Source of the DNA: Stenotrophomonas indicatrix
GTDB lineage: Bacteria; Pseudomonadota; Gammaproteobacteria; Xanthomonadales; Xanthomonadaceae
Length of the DNA stretch: 64,000 bases
NCBI GenBank assembly: GCA_041545745.1
Contig: CP168152.1
Coordinates: 3,346,001 to 3,410,000 of the forward strand
Reading direction: 5' to 3'
Of the stretch, positions 37,483-46,513 are shown piece after piece. Made by a program: the position numbers and the translations under genes. Under the pieces are notes generated by a model that was given only the letters and a program-made list of their open reading frames with translations, searched no databases and was not told the DNA's origin. Within the stretch, counting starts at the first letter, position 1. Each line of letters begins with the position of its first letter.

Positions 37483-38763
37483 TCAGCCTGGCCGCGATGT
37501 ACCAAAATCGAGGGTGGCCCGCGTACCGCGCGGCTTGCAGGGCTGCAGCTGCAGGGTCCAGCCCAGGTGCTCGCACAGCCGCGCGATCAGTTCCAGGCCG
37601 ATGCCGCCGCGATCGCCACGCTCACCGCGTGCCATCCGCGCGTGGATCGCGGCGATTTCCTCCGGGCTCATGCCGTGGCCGGGATCCTGCAGGGTCAATA
37701 CCGCTGCCGAGGTCAGGCGCAGCTCGATATGACCGCGGCCGCTGTTCTCGATCGCATTGCGCAGCAGGTTGCCGATCGCTGCCTGCACCACGGCCAGAGG
37801 TGCGACGATGTCCACCGGCGCCGCCTGGATACCGATGCTCAGGTCCTTATCGCCCAGCAGGTGGCGATGGTCATCGACGATCTCCGGCAGCAGCTGGTCC
37901 AGGGCGATGCGCTCGGCACGGGTAGCCAGACGCGCGGGATCACGCGCCAACACCAGCAACAACTCGATCAGCTGTTCGACACCCTGCGCGGTACGCAGTA
38001 CGCGCTGCACCTGCTGGCGTGCGCGCTCAGGCAGGCCCGGCTGTTCCAGGGCCAGCTCGGCGGCACCGGTCATCACCGCGATCGGCGTGCGCAGTTCATG
38101 GCTTGCGGTGCTGATGAACACCCGCTCGCGCTCGACGAACTGCTCATTGCGGTCAAGGTAATCGTTCAGCGCATCGGCAATGGTATGCAGCTCGGAACTG
38201 CCGCGCGGATCGACGTCGATGCGCTGGCCCTGCACGCCTGGCCGCAGTGCACCGATGTGCTGGGCCAGCAGGCTCAGCGGGCGCACCATGCGCTCCATGC
38301 CGAACGAGGCCATCAACACGGTGACGAAGATCATGATGATGCCGGCGAGCATCACCCAGCGTGTGGCGAACTGTTCCAGGTCGTGGAAATCGGAGATGTC
38401 CAGGGCCAGCGCAACCCGTCCCATCGAACCGGTATCGCGCACCATCACCGCCGTCTCGCGCTCGCCGATCATCACCCCGTCATGCAACCCCGGATGCAGG
38501 GTGCGCAGGCTGGCGGGCATGTTGGCTTCATTGAAGCGGAACAGGCTGAGCGTATCCGAGTCCTGCCAGCGATAGTGCGGCTCGTGCTCGGTGTGATCGA
38601 CAATGCTGTCCAGTTCCGAATTGAGCAGCGCACGCCACGCGGCGTGCTCGGCGTGTTCGTGCACGTAGTTGCCCACGCTGAACACCGCCAGCGAAATCAG
38701 CGCCAGGTAGCCCAACAGCCACCACACCACCCGCCGGTACAGCGGCCCGGGTTTACGCGCCAT
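37483..38763 (-). CDS. Sensor histidine kinase
   Basis: 426-residue membrane kinase. Two transmembrane helices (about 11-30 and 160-180) enclose a periplasmic sensor domain of about 130 residues, then HAMP, an H-box (ISTASHELRTPIAVMTG), an N-box (NLLRNAIENSG), G1 DPGHGM, and a glycine-rich GGIGLELI. The signal is unknown. It overlaps the end of its response regulator gene (ten bases). Placed next to a lipid A modification operon, it is analogous to PmrB/ColS-like sensors. ATG at 38763 or two codons earlier. Confidence 0.93.
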   Translation of the reverse strand: MARKPGPLYRRVVWWLLGYLALISLAVFSVGNYVHEHAEHAAWRALLNSELDSIVDHTEHEPHYRWQDSDTLSLFRFNEANMPASLRTLHPGLHDGVMIGERETAVMVRDTGSMGRVALALDISDFHDLEQFATRWVMLAGIIMIFVTVLMASFGMERMVRPLSLLAQHIGALRPGVQGQRIDVDPRGSSELHTIADALNDYLDRNEQFVERERVFISTASHELRTPIAVMTGAAELALEQPGLPERARQQVQRVLRTAQGVEQLIELLLVLARDPARLATRAERIALDQLLPEIVDDHRHLLGDKDLSIGIQAAPVDIVAPLAVVQAAIGNLLRNAIENSGRGHIELRLTSAAVLTLQDPGHGMSPEEIAAIHARMARGERGDRGGIGLELIARLCEHLGWTLQLQPCKPRGTRATLDFGTSRPG

Positions 38764-39463
38764 CGTCATCGTTCCGGGTGTCGGCATCTGCAGTGGACGC
38801 CAGCCGGTAGCCGACCCGCGGCAGGGTGTGGATCAGCTTGTCGGCAAACGGACCGTCCACGCTGCGCCGCAGCTCGTACACATGCGAGCGCAGCAGGTCG
38901 CCGTCCGGCGGTTCATCACCCCACAGGGCGAATTCCAGCTGCTGCCGGGTCACCGCACCCGGGCTGGCCCGCATCAGCACTTCCAGCAGCTTGCGGCAGG
39001 CCGGGTACAGGTGCAGCACTTGGCCAGCACGCTGCGCCTCCAGGGTCGCCAGGTCCAGCACCAGGTCGCCCACCTGCAGGCGCTTGCGCGGATTGCGGCC
39101 CTGCGCGCGCAGCAGCAGCGCCTCCAGGCGCACTTCCAGTTCCGGCAATGCGAACGGTTTGGTCAGGTAGTCATCCGCTCCGGCACGGAAGCCAGCGATC
39201 TTGTCCGGCAGCTCGTCGCGCGCGGTCAGCATGATCACCGGCACTTCCGACGCGTGCTCGGAGCGCAGCCGACGCAGCACCTCGGGGCCTTCCATGCGCG
39301 GCAGCATCCAGTCCAGGATCACCGCGTCGTACGGGTGGCTGCCGGCCAGGTGCAGGCCGGTGATGCCATCCGGGGCAACGTCCAGCACATGCCCGCGTGA
39401 CTCGAAGTAGTCGAACAGGTTGGCCACCAGCTGACGGTTGTCCTCGATCACCAACAGGCGCAT
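38753..39463 (-). CDS. OmpR/PhoB-type response regulator
   Basis: 236 residues. Receiver domain with E7-D8, phosphoacceptor D51 (ILDWMLP), Thr in MLTARD and Lys in YLTKPF; C-terminal winged-helix DNA-binding domain (VTRQQLEFALWGDEPPDGDLLRSHVYELRRSVD). First gene of the two-component pair, divergent from the glycosyltransferase operon with 133 bases between starts. No PmrA-like direct repeat was seen in that gap, so the target sequence is not known. Confidence 0.93.
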   Translation of the reverse strand: MRLLVIEDNRQLVANLFDYFESRGHVLDVAPDGITGLHLAGSHPYDAVILDWMLPRMEGPEVLRRLRSEHASEVPVIMLTARDELPDKIAGFRAGADDYLTKPFALPELEVRLEALLLRAQGRNPRKRLQVGDLVLDLATLEAQRAGQVLHLYPACRKLLEVLMRASPGAVTRQQLEFALWGDEPPDGDLLRSHVYELRRSVDGPFADKLIHTLPRVGYRLASTADADTRNDDDGA

Positions 39464-39596
39464 GCACGACACATCCACGGGAAGTGCCACCATGGTAGCG
39501 CCGCAGATGTCGGAATGCGGTCGCCGTGGCAGCGGCTCTGACGGCTTTCCCACGTGCCCCTCATCAGAATGGCCGTTTTGCTGCCGGAGCCCCCCC

Positions 39597-41300
39597 GTGC
39601 CCGTTGCCCTGCCCCGCCGCTGGCACCTTCCCCTGCTGTGGCTGCTGATCGTGATGGCGCTGGCTGCCGGTCTTGGCATGCGCCAGCCGCAGCCACCGGA
39701 CGAGCCACGGTTCGTACTGGCCGCGCGGGCCATGGTGGAGAGCGGCGAGTGGCTGCTGCCGCACCGGGGCAGCGAGCTGTACGCCGAAAAGCCGCCGGTG
39801 TTCATGTGGCTGCAGGCCGCTGCCCATCAGGTGGTCGGCAGCTGGCAGTGGTCGTTCCTGCTGCCGTCGCTGCTGGCCGCCCTGCTCAGCCTGTGGCTGG
39901 TTTCGGACCTGGCGCGCCGGCTGTGGTCGCCACGCCATTCGCTGTACGCGCTTGGCGCACTGTTCTGCACCCTGCAGTTCGGCCTGATGGCCAAGCGCGC
40001 GCAGATCGACATGGTGCTGGTGGGCATGACCACGCTGGCCCTGTGGGGCCTGCTGCGCCATCTCTGCGAGCGCCGCAACCTGCCGGCGCTGTGGCTGGCC
40101 GGCTTCGCCGCTGGCGTCGGCACGGTGACCAAGGGTGTGGGCTTCCTGCCGCTGCTGATGGTGCTGCCCTGGTTCGGCTGGTGGCTGTACCAACGCCGTC
40201 GCGGCCAGGTGGTGGACGGCCCCCACCCCGCCAGCCTCCTGTGGCTGATTCCGGCGTTCCTGCTCGGCACGGCCGTATGGCTGGCGCCGCTGGGCTGGGC
40301 GCTGCTGCATGAACCCAGTGCATCGCTGCAGTCGTACGCACACGAACTGCTGTTCAAGCAGACCGGCACCCGCTACGCCAACGCCTGGCACCATCGCCAA
40401 CCGGTCTGGTACTACCTGCAGGTGATCGCCACCCTGTGGCTGCCCGGCGCCCTGTTGCTGCCGCTGATGGTCAAGCCATGGTGGCGCCGCCTGCGTCGCG
40501 GTGACCAGCGCCAATGGCTGCTGCTGGGCTGGGCCGCGCTGGTCCTGCTGTTCTTCACTGCCAGTCCTGGCAAGCGTGAGGTGTATGTACTGCCGATGTT
40601 GCCGGCGATGGCACTGGCAGTTGCACCGTTGCTGCCCGGCCTGCTGCGTCGCCAGTGCGTGCGCCGCTACCTGTTCGGCTACAGCCTGCTGCTGATGCTG
40701 GCCACCGGCGCGCTTGGTGTGATGATGCTGACCGACAACCCCTGGGCACAGGCGCAACTGGCACGGCGGGCGATGCCCGACACGTTGCTGCCCGTATTCG
40801 GCGATGGCCTGCTGACCTTCGCCATCGCCGTGGCGACGCTGGCGGTGTGGTTGCGGGTACGACGCGCGGCCACGCTCGTGCTGCTCACCCACGGCCTGCT
40901 GTGGATGCTGTACGGACTGGTGCTGATACCTGCGCTGGACCCCTATGCCTCGGCGTCGGCGGTGATGCGCCGGGTGGGCATGCGGATCGGCCCCGATGCG
41001 GAACTTGCGCTGGTGGCCTGGCGCGAACAGAACCTGCTGCAGGCCGACCGGCCGGTGCGCGAGTTCGGCTTCAAGCGACCGTGGGCGGAGCAGTGGCATG
41101 ACGCTGGCCCATGGTTGGCCGAGGTCCCGGACAAGCGCTGGTTGCTGGTGCTGGACAAGGCGATGAGCCCCTGTGTCGATCCGACCCAGGTCATCGAGAT
41201 CGGTGTTGCAAACCGCAATCGTTGGCAATTGCTTCCGGGTACTGCGTGGGACCCGGCATGCCACGCCGAACGCGCCGGCGCCAACGACGATGAAGACTGA
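39597..41300 (+). CDS. ArnT-like membrane glycosyltransferase (GT83/PMT family)
   Basis: 567-residue protein with about twelve membrane helices. The first periplasmic loop has the acidic DEPRFVLAARAM motif of ArnT/PMT enzymes, followed by GSELYAEKPPVFMWLQAA. Family members transfer sugars (aminoarabinose, mannose) from undecaprenyl phosphate to lipid A or proteins. GTG at 39597 is chosen because CGGAG lies seven bases upstream. The donor sugar cannot be told, and no arn biosynthesis genes are near. First gene of an operon with PAP2 phosphatase and EptA. Confidence 0.9.
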   Translation: MPVALPRRWHLPLLWLLIVMALAAGLGMRQPQPPDEPRFVLAARAMVESGEWLLPHRGSELYAEKPPVFMWLQAAAHQVVGSWQWSFLLPSLLAALLSLWLVSDLARRLWSPRHSLYALGALFCTLQFGLMAKRAQIDMVLVGMTTLALWGLLRHLCERRNLPALWLAGFAAGVGTVTKGVGFLPLLMVLPWFGWWLYQRRRGQVVDGPHPASLLWLIPAFLLGTAVWLAPLGWALLHEPSASLQSYAHELLFKQTGTRYANAWHHRQPVWYYLQVIATLWLPGALLLPLMVKPWWRRLRRGDQRQWLLLGWAALVLLFFTASPGKREVYVLPMLPAMALAVAPLLPGLLRRQCVRRYLFGYSLLLMLATGALGVMMLTDNPWAQAQLARRAMPDTLLPVFGDGLLTFAIAVATLAVWLRVRRAATLVLLTHGLLWMLYGLVLIPALDPYASASAVMRRVGMRIGPDAELALVAWREQNLLQADRPVREFGFKRPWAEQWHDAGPWLAEVPDKRWLLVLDKAMSPCVDPTQVIEIGVANRNRWQLLPGTAWDPACHAERAGANDDED

Positions 41301-41412
41301 ACGACGATTTGCGCCGCGCACGTATTAACCCGGCGCAAACGCACGTACGACCCTTCTCCGACATGCCAGTGACGAGCATGGCCGCGGATTCCCGTAACGG
41401 CCCCTTCCCTGC

Positions 41413-42165
41413 ATGCCCGCTCGTCCTCTTGCCCCGGCAGCCTCCTTCGCGCCATCGCTATTGGCGTCGCGTTTTGCCGTTACCCATCTTTGGCTGCCCT
41501 CTGTCATCGGCGTTGCGATGTTCACCCTGCTGATGGGCTTCGGTGGCGACCAGTGGCTGGCCGACCAACTGTTCCGGCTGGAAGGCGGCCACTGGGCACT
41601 GCAGGATGCGTGGCTGACACGTTCGGTGGTGCACAAGGCCGGCAAGTGGCTGAGCACCACTGCGGCCCTGGTGGCGATGCTGCTGTGCTTCCACCACTGG
41701 CGCCGTGGCCGCGATCGCACGCTGCGTTGGGCGCTGCTGTATGTGGTGATGGCTGTGGCACTCGGCACCGGGCTGATCTCGCTGCTGAAGTCGCTGGTAC
41801 CGATGGACTGTCCGTGGGATCTGCTGCGCTATGGCGGACACGAACCGTTCGTCGGCCTTTTCAGCAGCCGCCCGACCAGCATGGCCGCCCGCGCCTGTTT
41901 CCCCGCCGGCCATGCAAGCGCGGGATATGCATGGCTGTGCCTGTACTTCTTCGCACTGCTGTGGCGCCCCGCCTGGCGTTGGGCCGGACTGTGGATCGGC
42001 CTCGGCAGTGGCCTGGTGTTCGGTATCGGCCAGCAGCTGCGCGGTGCCCATTTCCTCTCGCATGACGTTGCCACCGCGTTGATATGTTGGCTGCTGTCGC
42101 TGGGCCTGTACCTGATGGTTCGTCGCCAGCTGGACCGCTCGACCCGCCAGGAGGCGATGGCATGA
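41413..42165 (+). CDS. PAP2-family membrane phosphatase
   Basis: 250 residues with about six membrane helices. The phosphatase motifs are KSLVPMDCPWDL (variant of the first), FPAGHASAGYAW (second) and RGAHFLSHD (third, with the catalytic histidine and aspartate). Such enzymes dephosphorylate lipid A, undecaprenyl pyrophosphate or phosphatidic acid. Between a lipid-A-type glycosyltransferase and EptA, an LpxE/LpxT-like role is plausible. It overlaps eptA by four bases (ATGA). Confidence 0.9.
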   Translation: MPARPLAPAASFAPSLLASRFAVTHLWLPSVIGVAMFTLLMGFGGDQWLADQLFRLEGGHWALQDAWLTRSVVHKAGKWLSTTAALVAMLLCFHHWRRGRDRTLRWALLYVVMAVALGTGLISLLKSLVPMDCPWDLLRYGGHEPFVGLFSSRPTSMAARACFPAGHASAGYAWLCLYFFALLWRPAWRWAGLWIGLGSGLVFGIGQQLRGAHFLSHDVATALICWLLSLGLYLMVRRQLDRSTRQEAMA

Positions 42166-43811
42166 ACGCATCGGTGCAACGTTCCTTGCGGTTGCCGACA
42201 CTGGCCAGCATCCGCGCATGGCGGCCGCAGCTGTCCACCGAATCACTGATCGTGCTGACCAGCCTGTTCTTCGCTGTGGCCGGCAATGGACTGTTCTGGC
42301 ACAGCGCCATGGCCAGCCATCCGGGCAGCCTGCGCTATGCGCTTTCGCTGCTGTTGCTGCTGCTGGGTGCACACGGCGTGCTGCTGGGCATCCTGGTGTG
42401 GCGCTGGAATGCCAAGGTGGTGATCAGCGTACTGCTGCTGGTCACCGCGTTTGCCGCGCACTACATGAGCCGTTACCACATCTATCTGGATGCGGACATG
42501 CTGCGCAATGTGCTGGCGACCGACCCGAAGGAAAGCCGCGAACTGTTGACGATGTCGCTGCTGTGGCCGGTACTGCTGCTGGCCGCGCTGCCGATGGTGG
42601 TGCTGTGGCGCGTTGAACTGCGCCGCCGCAGCTGGGGCCGCAGCCTGCTGTGGCGCATCGGCTTCCTGCTGGTCGCTGCGGCCACCGCACTCGGTGGCGC
42701 GCTGGTGTCCTTCCAGGATGTGTCGGCCCTGATGCGCAACCAGCGCGAGGTGCGCTACCTGGCAACGCCCGCCAATGTGCTGCTGGGGCTGCCGCGTGCG
42801 CTACGCGGCGACAACCCGGTACAACGCGCGCCGAAGCTGCCGATCGGCACCGATGCCAAGGCGACCCCGCGCGCGCCGACCAGCAAGCCACGCCTGCTGG
42901 TGATCGTGATGGGCGAAACGGTGCGTGCGCAGAACTGGGGCCTGAATGGTGGCCGCAATACCACGCCGGAGCTGGCCCAGGCGGCGGTGGTCAATTTCCC
43001 GGACATGCACTCCTGCGGCACCAGTACCGAGGTGTCGCTGCCGTGCCTGTTCTCGCCGTGGGGACGCCACGAGTACGACGAAAAGAAGATCCGTGCGCAC
43101 CAATCACTGCTGCATGTACTGAACCGCGCAGGCATCGCGCCGCTGTGGCGCGACAACCAGTCCGGCTGTAAAGGCGTATGCGAGGGCCTGGACTTCCAGT
43201 CACTGTCGGACGCGACCACGCCGGGGCTGTGTGCCGATGGCCGTTGCATGGACGAGATCCTGCTGCAGGACCTGGCGACCCAGGTGCGTGCGCGCCCGGG
43301 TGACCGGGTGGTAGTGATGCACCAGCTGGGCAACCATGGCCCGGCCTATTTCGAGCGCTACCCACCTGCCTTCCGCCGCTTCACCCCGACCTGCGATACC
43401 CGCGACATCGGCCGCTGCACGCGCGAAGAGATCACCAACAGCTACGACAACGCCGTGCTGTACACCGACCACTTCCTGAGCAAGACAATCGGCACGCTGC
43501 AGGGTCTGCAGGACTACGACACGGCGATGATCTACCTGTCCGACCACGGTGAGTCGCTGGGCGAAAAGGGCCTGTACCTGCACGGCGTGCCATACGCGAT
43601 CGCACCGGCCGAGCAGACCCGGGTACCGATGACGATGTGGTTCTCACCGGGCTTTGCCAGCAGCCGTGGGCTGGATCTGCAGTGCGTGCGCAAGCGCTCG
43701 GCCAGCTACACCGACCACGACAACCTGTTCCCCTCGGTGCTTGGGCTGATGCAGGTGAAGACGTCGCTGTACGAGCGTGATCGCGACCTGTTCGCCAACT
43801 GCGAGAGTTGA
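42162..43811 (+). CDS. eptA: Phosphoethanolamine-lipid A transferase EptA
   Basis: 549-residue inner-membrane enzyme with five N-terminal helices and a periplasmic sulfatase-fold domain. Zinc ligands and catalytic residues are in MGETVRAQNWG (Glu252), SCGTSTEVSLPC (nucleophile Thr among 287/289) and YLSDHGESLG. It adds phosphoethanolamine to lipid A, lowering affinity for polymyxins; MCR enzymes share this family. An alternative acceptor such as LPS core is possible. Third gene of the operon; followed by composite repeat 4. Confidence 0.94.
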   Translation: MNASVQRSLRLPTLASIRAWRPQLSTESLIVLTSLFFAVAGNGLFWHSAMASHPGSLRYALSLLLLLLGAHGVLLGILVWRWNAKVVISVLLLVTAFAAHYMSRYHIYLDADMLRNVLATDPKESRELLTMSLLWPVLLLAALPMVVLWRVELRRRSWGRSLLWRIGFLLVAAATALGGALVSFQDVSALMRNQREVRYLATPANVLLGLPRALRGDNPVQRAPKLPIGTDAKATPRAPTSKPRLLVIVMGETVRAQNWGLNGGRNTTPELAQAAVVNFPDMHSCGTSTEVSLPCLFSPWGRHEYDEKKIRAHQSLLHVLNRAGIAPLWRDNQSGCKGVCEGLDFQSLSDATTPGLCADGRCMDEILLQDLATQVRARPGDRVVVMHQLGNHGPAYFERYPPAFRRFTPTCDTRDIGRCTREEITNSYDNAVLYTDHFLSKTIGTLQGLQDYDTAMIYLSDHGESLGEKGLYLHGVPYAIAPAEQTRVPMTMWFSPGFASSRGLDLQCVRKRSASYTDHDNLFPSVLGLMQVKTSLYERDRDLFANCES

Positions 43812-43820
43812 GGGTTTGTC

Positions 43821-44345
43821 GGCAGGGCTGCGCCCTGCACCCGCAGAGGCAACGGCAACAGCAACGGCCGAAGCAACAGCAGAAGCGGGTTTTCTGAGGG
43901 GGGCGGGGCGGGTCCGGTTGCGGGGGACGCTGCAAGTACGTCCATGTAAGCTCGGTCGCCGCATCCATGCGGCTCACGCCCCCGCAACCGGACCCACCCC
44001 GCCTTCGACAGTTGGCCGCGATCTGTCAGGCCATCTCTCGGGGTCGGATCCGTTTTCCTCCGGAAAACGGATCCGACCCCATTTTGATTTTCGATACCTG
44101 ACAGATTTCATCCACGCATGGCGTGGATCTACCAGATCGCGGAAAACTGTCAGAGGTGGGGCGGTGTGGGCTTGCAGGACCGTTGGCGCCATGGATGGCG
44201 CCATCGAGCCCCCATGGATGGGTTTACGGCGTGTCCTGCAAGCCCACACCGCCCCGCCAAACCAAAGATGGCCGGCTCTTGCTGTTGCTCCGGCTTTTGA
44301 CGTTGCTTGAGGGCCTCTGCGGGCGCCGGGCGCCGCCCGGCCGAC
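43821..44345. repeat. Composite palindromic element, copy 4 (inverted)
   Basis: Same parts as copy 3 in reverse-complement order. Outer hairpin GCAGGGC-TGC-GCCCTGC, a CAACGGC spacer, palindrome B (43902-44003), and the box GACAGTTGGCC. The centre holds the 40-base hairpin GGGGTCGGATCCGTTTTCC and inverse (44040-44079) and a GTAG-type REP (44110-44132). The inverted box GGAAAACTGTC (44141-44151), palindrome A (44158-44254), a spacer, and the hairpin GGGCGCCGGGCGCCGCCCGG (about 44321-44341) follow. No gene is seen in 43812-44414. Confidence 0.86.
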
Positions 44346-44414
44346 TTCCGCCACTTGCGGTGGCAAGCCCTGCCCACTAGCCTTCGGCGGTCGTTCACCA
44401 CCCAAGGATCGCCC

Positions 44415-46385
44415 GTGAAACATCGTCATCTCCTGCTGGCTTCGGCAATCGCCGCCGCTACGCTGGCCCTGGCCGCCTGCAACAAGGAAGCTGCCCCAGG
44501 CGCCGATACCGCCAGCAGCAGCGCACCGGCCGGCGAAACCGCCGACCAGTTCGTGGCCCGCATCAATGCCGAGTTCAAGGCGGCCTACCCGGAGATGACC
44601 TCGGCCCAATGGCTGTCCTCCACCTACATCAACAGTGATTCAGAGCGCATCGCAGCCAAGGCCAACGAGCGTTCGCTGACCCAGCTCAACAGCTGGATCG
44701 AGCAGGCCGGCAAGTTCGACGGCAAGCCGATGAGCGAGGACAGCAAGCGCGCGATCCACCTGCTGAAGCTGATGTCGTCGATGCCGGCACCGCGCGACCC
44801 GGCCAAGCTGGCCGAACTGACCCAGATCGCCACCCGCATGGAAGGCAGCTACGGCGCAGGCAAGTACTGCACCGACGCCAACGATCCGAACTCGTGTCGC
44901 CAGCTGGGCGAACTGGAGCAGGTGCTGGCGCGCAGCCGCGACTATGACCAGCAGCTCGATGCCTGGCAGGGCTGGCACAGCACCACCAAGAGCATGCGCG
45001 GTGATTACCAGAAGTTCGTCGGCTTGGTGAACGAGGGTGCCAAGGGCATGGGCTTCACCGATGCCGGGCAGATGTGGCGCAGTGGCTATGACATGCCGCC
45101 GGAGCAGATCGGCCCGGAAACCGATCGCCTGTGGGAACAGGTCAAGCCGATGTACGAGCAGCTGCACTGCTATGCGCGCGGCAAGCTGGACAAGACCTAT
45201 GGCAAGGACAAGGCCGAGGTGGGCAATGGCCTGATCGCCGCGCACCTGATGGGCAACATGTGGCAGCAGGACTGGTCCAACCTGTGGGACCAGCTGGAAC
45301 CGTACCCGGGCGCCGGCAGCCTGGACATCACCGCGGCGCTGGAAAAGCAGTACCAGACCAACCTGAGCGCGGCGCTGGCCAAGGCCGGCAAGGATGCGAA
45401 CGTGGCCGCGCAGTACAAGGCACAGCGCGAAGCCGAACTGCGCACCGCCAAGCAGATGACCGAGCGTGCGCAGGACTTCTACGTATCGCTGGGCATGCCG
45501 TCGTTGCCGCAGTCGTACTGGGACAAGACCCAGTTCATCAAGCCCGACGACCGCGACGTGGTCTGCCACGCCAGTGCCTGGGACATGAACATGGAAGGCG
45601 ACGTGCGCACCAAGATGTGCATCAAGCCCAACGAAGAAAACTTCACCACCATCTACCACGAGCTGGGCCACATCTATTACGACCTGGCCTACAACCCACT
45701 GCCGCCGCTGTTCCAGGGCGGTGCCAACGATGGCTTCCATGAAGCGATCGGCGACACCATCGTGCTGGCGATGACGCCGAAGTACCTCAGTTCGATCGGC
45801 CTGGTCGATGCGCCGACCGAGAGCCGCGAGGCGGTCATCAACAACCAGATGCGCATGGCGCTTTCGGGCGTGTCGTTCCTGCCGTTCGGCTTGATGATCG
45901 ACCGCTGGCGCTGGGGCGTGTTCGATGGTTCGATCACCGCGGACAACTACAACAAGGCCTGGTGGGACCTGAAGGCCAAGTACCAGGGCGTGGCACCGGC
46001 CAGCACCCGTGGCGAGGAGTTCTTTGATCCGGGTGCCAAGTACCACGTGCCGGGCAACACCCCGTATACCCGCTACTTCCTGGCGCGCATCCTGCAGTTC
46101 CAGTTCTACAAGGGCCTGTGCGATGCCTCCGGCTTCAAGGGCCCGCTGCACGAGTGCACCTTCTACGGCAACAAGGAAGCTGGCCAGAAGTACTGGGCGA
46201 TGCTGAGCAAGGGCGCCAGCCAGCCGTGGCAGGCCACGCTGAAGGAACTGACCGGCTCGGACAAACTCGATGCCGGCCCGATGATCGAGTACTTCAGCCC
46301 GGTCAACGCTTGGTTGAAGCAGCAGAACGAAGGCCAGATGTGCGGTTGGCAGGCCAACGCGGCACCGGCAGCGGCGGCGAAATGA
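44415..46385 (+). CDS. M2-family dipeptidyl carboxypeptidase (ACE-like) lipoprotein
   Basis: 656-residue zinc peptidase. An export signal ends in the lipobox L-A-A-C (after about residue 22), so the protein is membrane-anchored facing outward. The zinc site is H415-E-L-G-H419 (IYHELGHIYYDLA), with the third ligand in GFHEAIGDT about 25 residues on. It is homologous to eukaryotic angiotensin-converting enzyme; xanthomonad homologues are known. The GTG at 44415 is used because AAGGAT lies upstream and the signal peptide begins there. Confidence 0.94.
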   Translation: MKHRHLLLASAIAAATLALAACNKEAAPGADTASSSAPAGETADQFVARINAEFKAAYPEMTSAQWLSSTYINSDSERIAAKANERSLTQLNSWIEQAGKFDGKPMSEDSKRAIHLLKLMSSMPAPRDPAKLAELTQIATRMEGSYGAGKYCTDANDPNSCRQLGELEQVLARSRDYDQQLDAWQGWHSTTKSMRGDYQKFVGLVNEGAKGMGFTDAGQMWRSGYDMPPEQIGPETDRLWEQVKPMYEQLHCYARGKLDKTYGKDKAEVGNGLIAAHLMGNMWQQDWSNLWDQLEPYPGAGSLDITAALEKQYQTNLSAALAKAGKDANVAAQYKAQREAELRTAKQMTERAQDFYVSLGMPSLPQSYWDKTQFIKPDDRDVVCHASAWDMNMEGDVRTKMCIKPNEENFTTIYHELGHIYYDLAYNPLPPLFQGGANDGFHEAIGDTIVLAMTPKYLSSIGLVDAPTESREAVINNQMRMALSGVSFLPFGLMIDRWRWGVFDGSITADNYNKAWWDLKAKYQGVAPASTRGEEFFDPGAKYHVPGNTPYTRYFLARILQFQFYKGLCDASGFKGPLHECTFYGNKEAGQKYWAMLSKGASQPWQATLKELTGSDKLDAGPMIEYFSPVNAWLKQQNEGQMCGWQANAAPAAAAK

Positions 46386-46390
46386 ACGAA

Positions 46391-46421
46391 GGGGCGGGTC
46401 CGCGAGGATCCGCCCCTTTCC
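46391..46421 (+). terminator. Terminator after the M2 peptidase
   Basis: GGGGCGG(G)TCC/GGATCCGCCCC stem with a short loop followed by TTTCC, six bases after the stop codon. Confidence 0.75.
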
Positions 46422-46428
46422 AGGTGTT

Positions 46429-46500
46429 GTAGAGCCGAGCCATGCTCGGCTGCTTTTCCACCGTGCTGCGCACGGTAAGCCGAGCATGGCTCGGCTCTAC
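46429..46500. repeat. SMAG REP inverted dimer
   Basis: GTAGAGCCGAGCCATGCTCG head-on with its inverse ending CGGCTCTAC (46477-46500), enclosing a smaller hairpin ACCGTG/CACGGT (46460-46476). This is the typical SMAG dimer layout of S. maltophilia. Confidence 0.9.
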
Positions 46501-46513
46501 AGATTCGGCGCGA

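Noticed and set aside
15611..44345. CRISPR-like spaced repeats
   Set aside because: The repeats are large palindromes, few in number, far apart, without regular spacers or cas genes.
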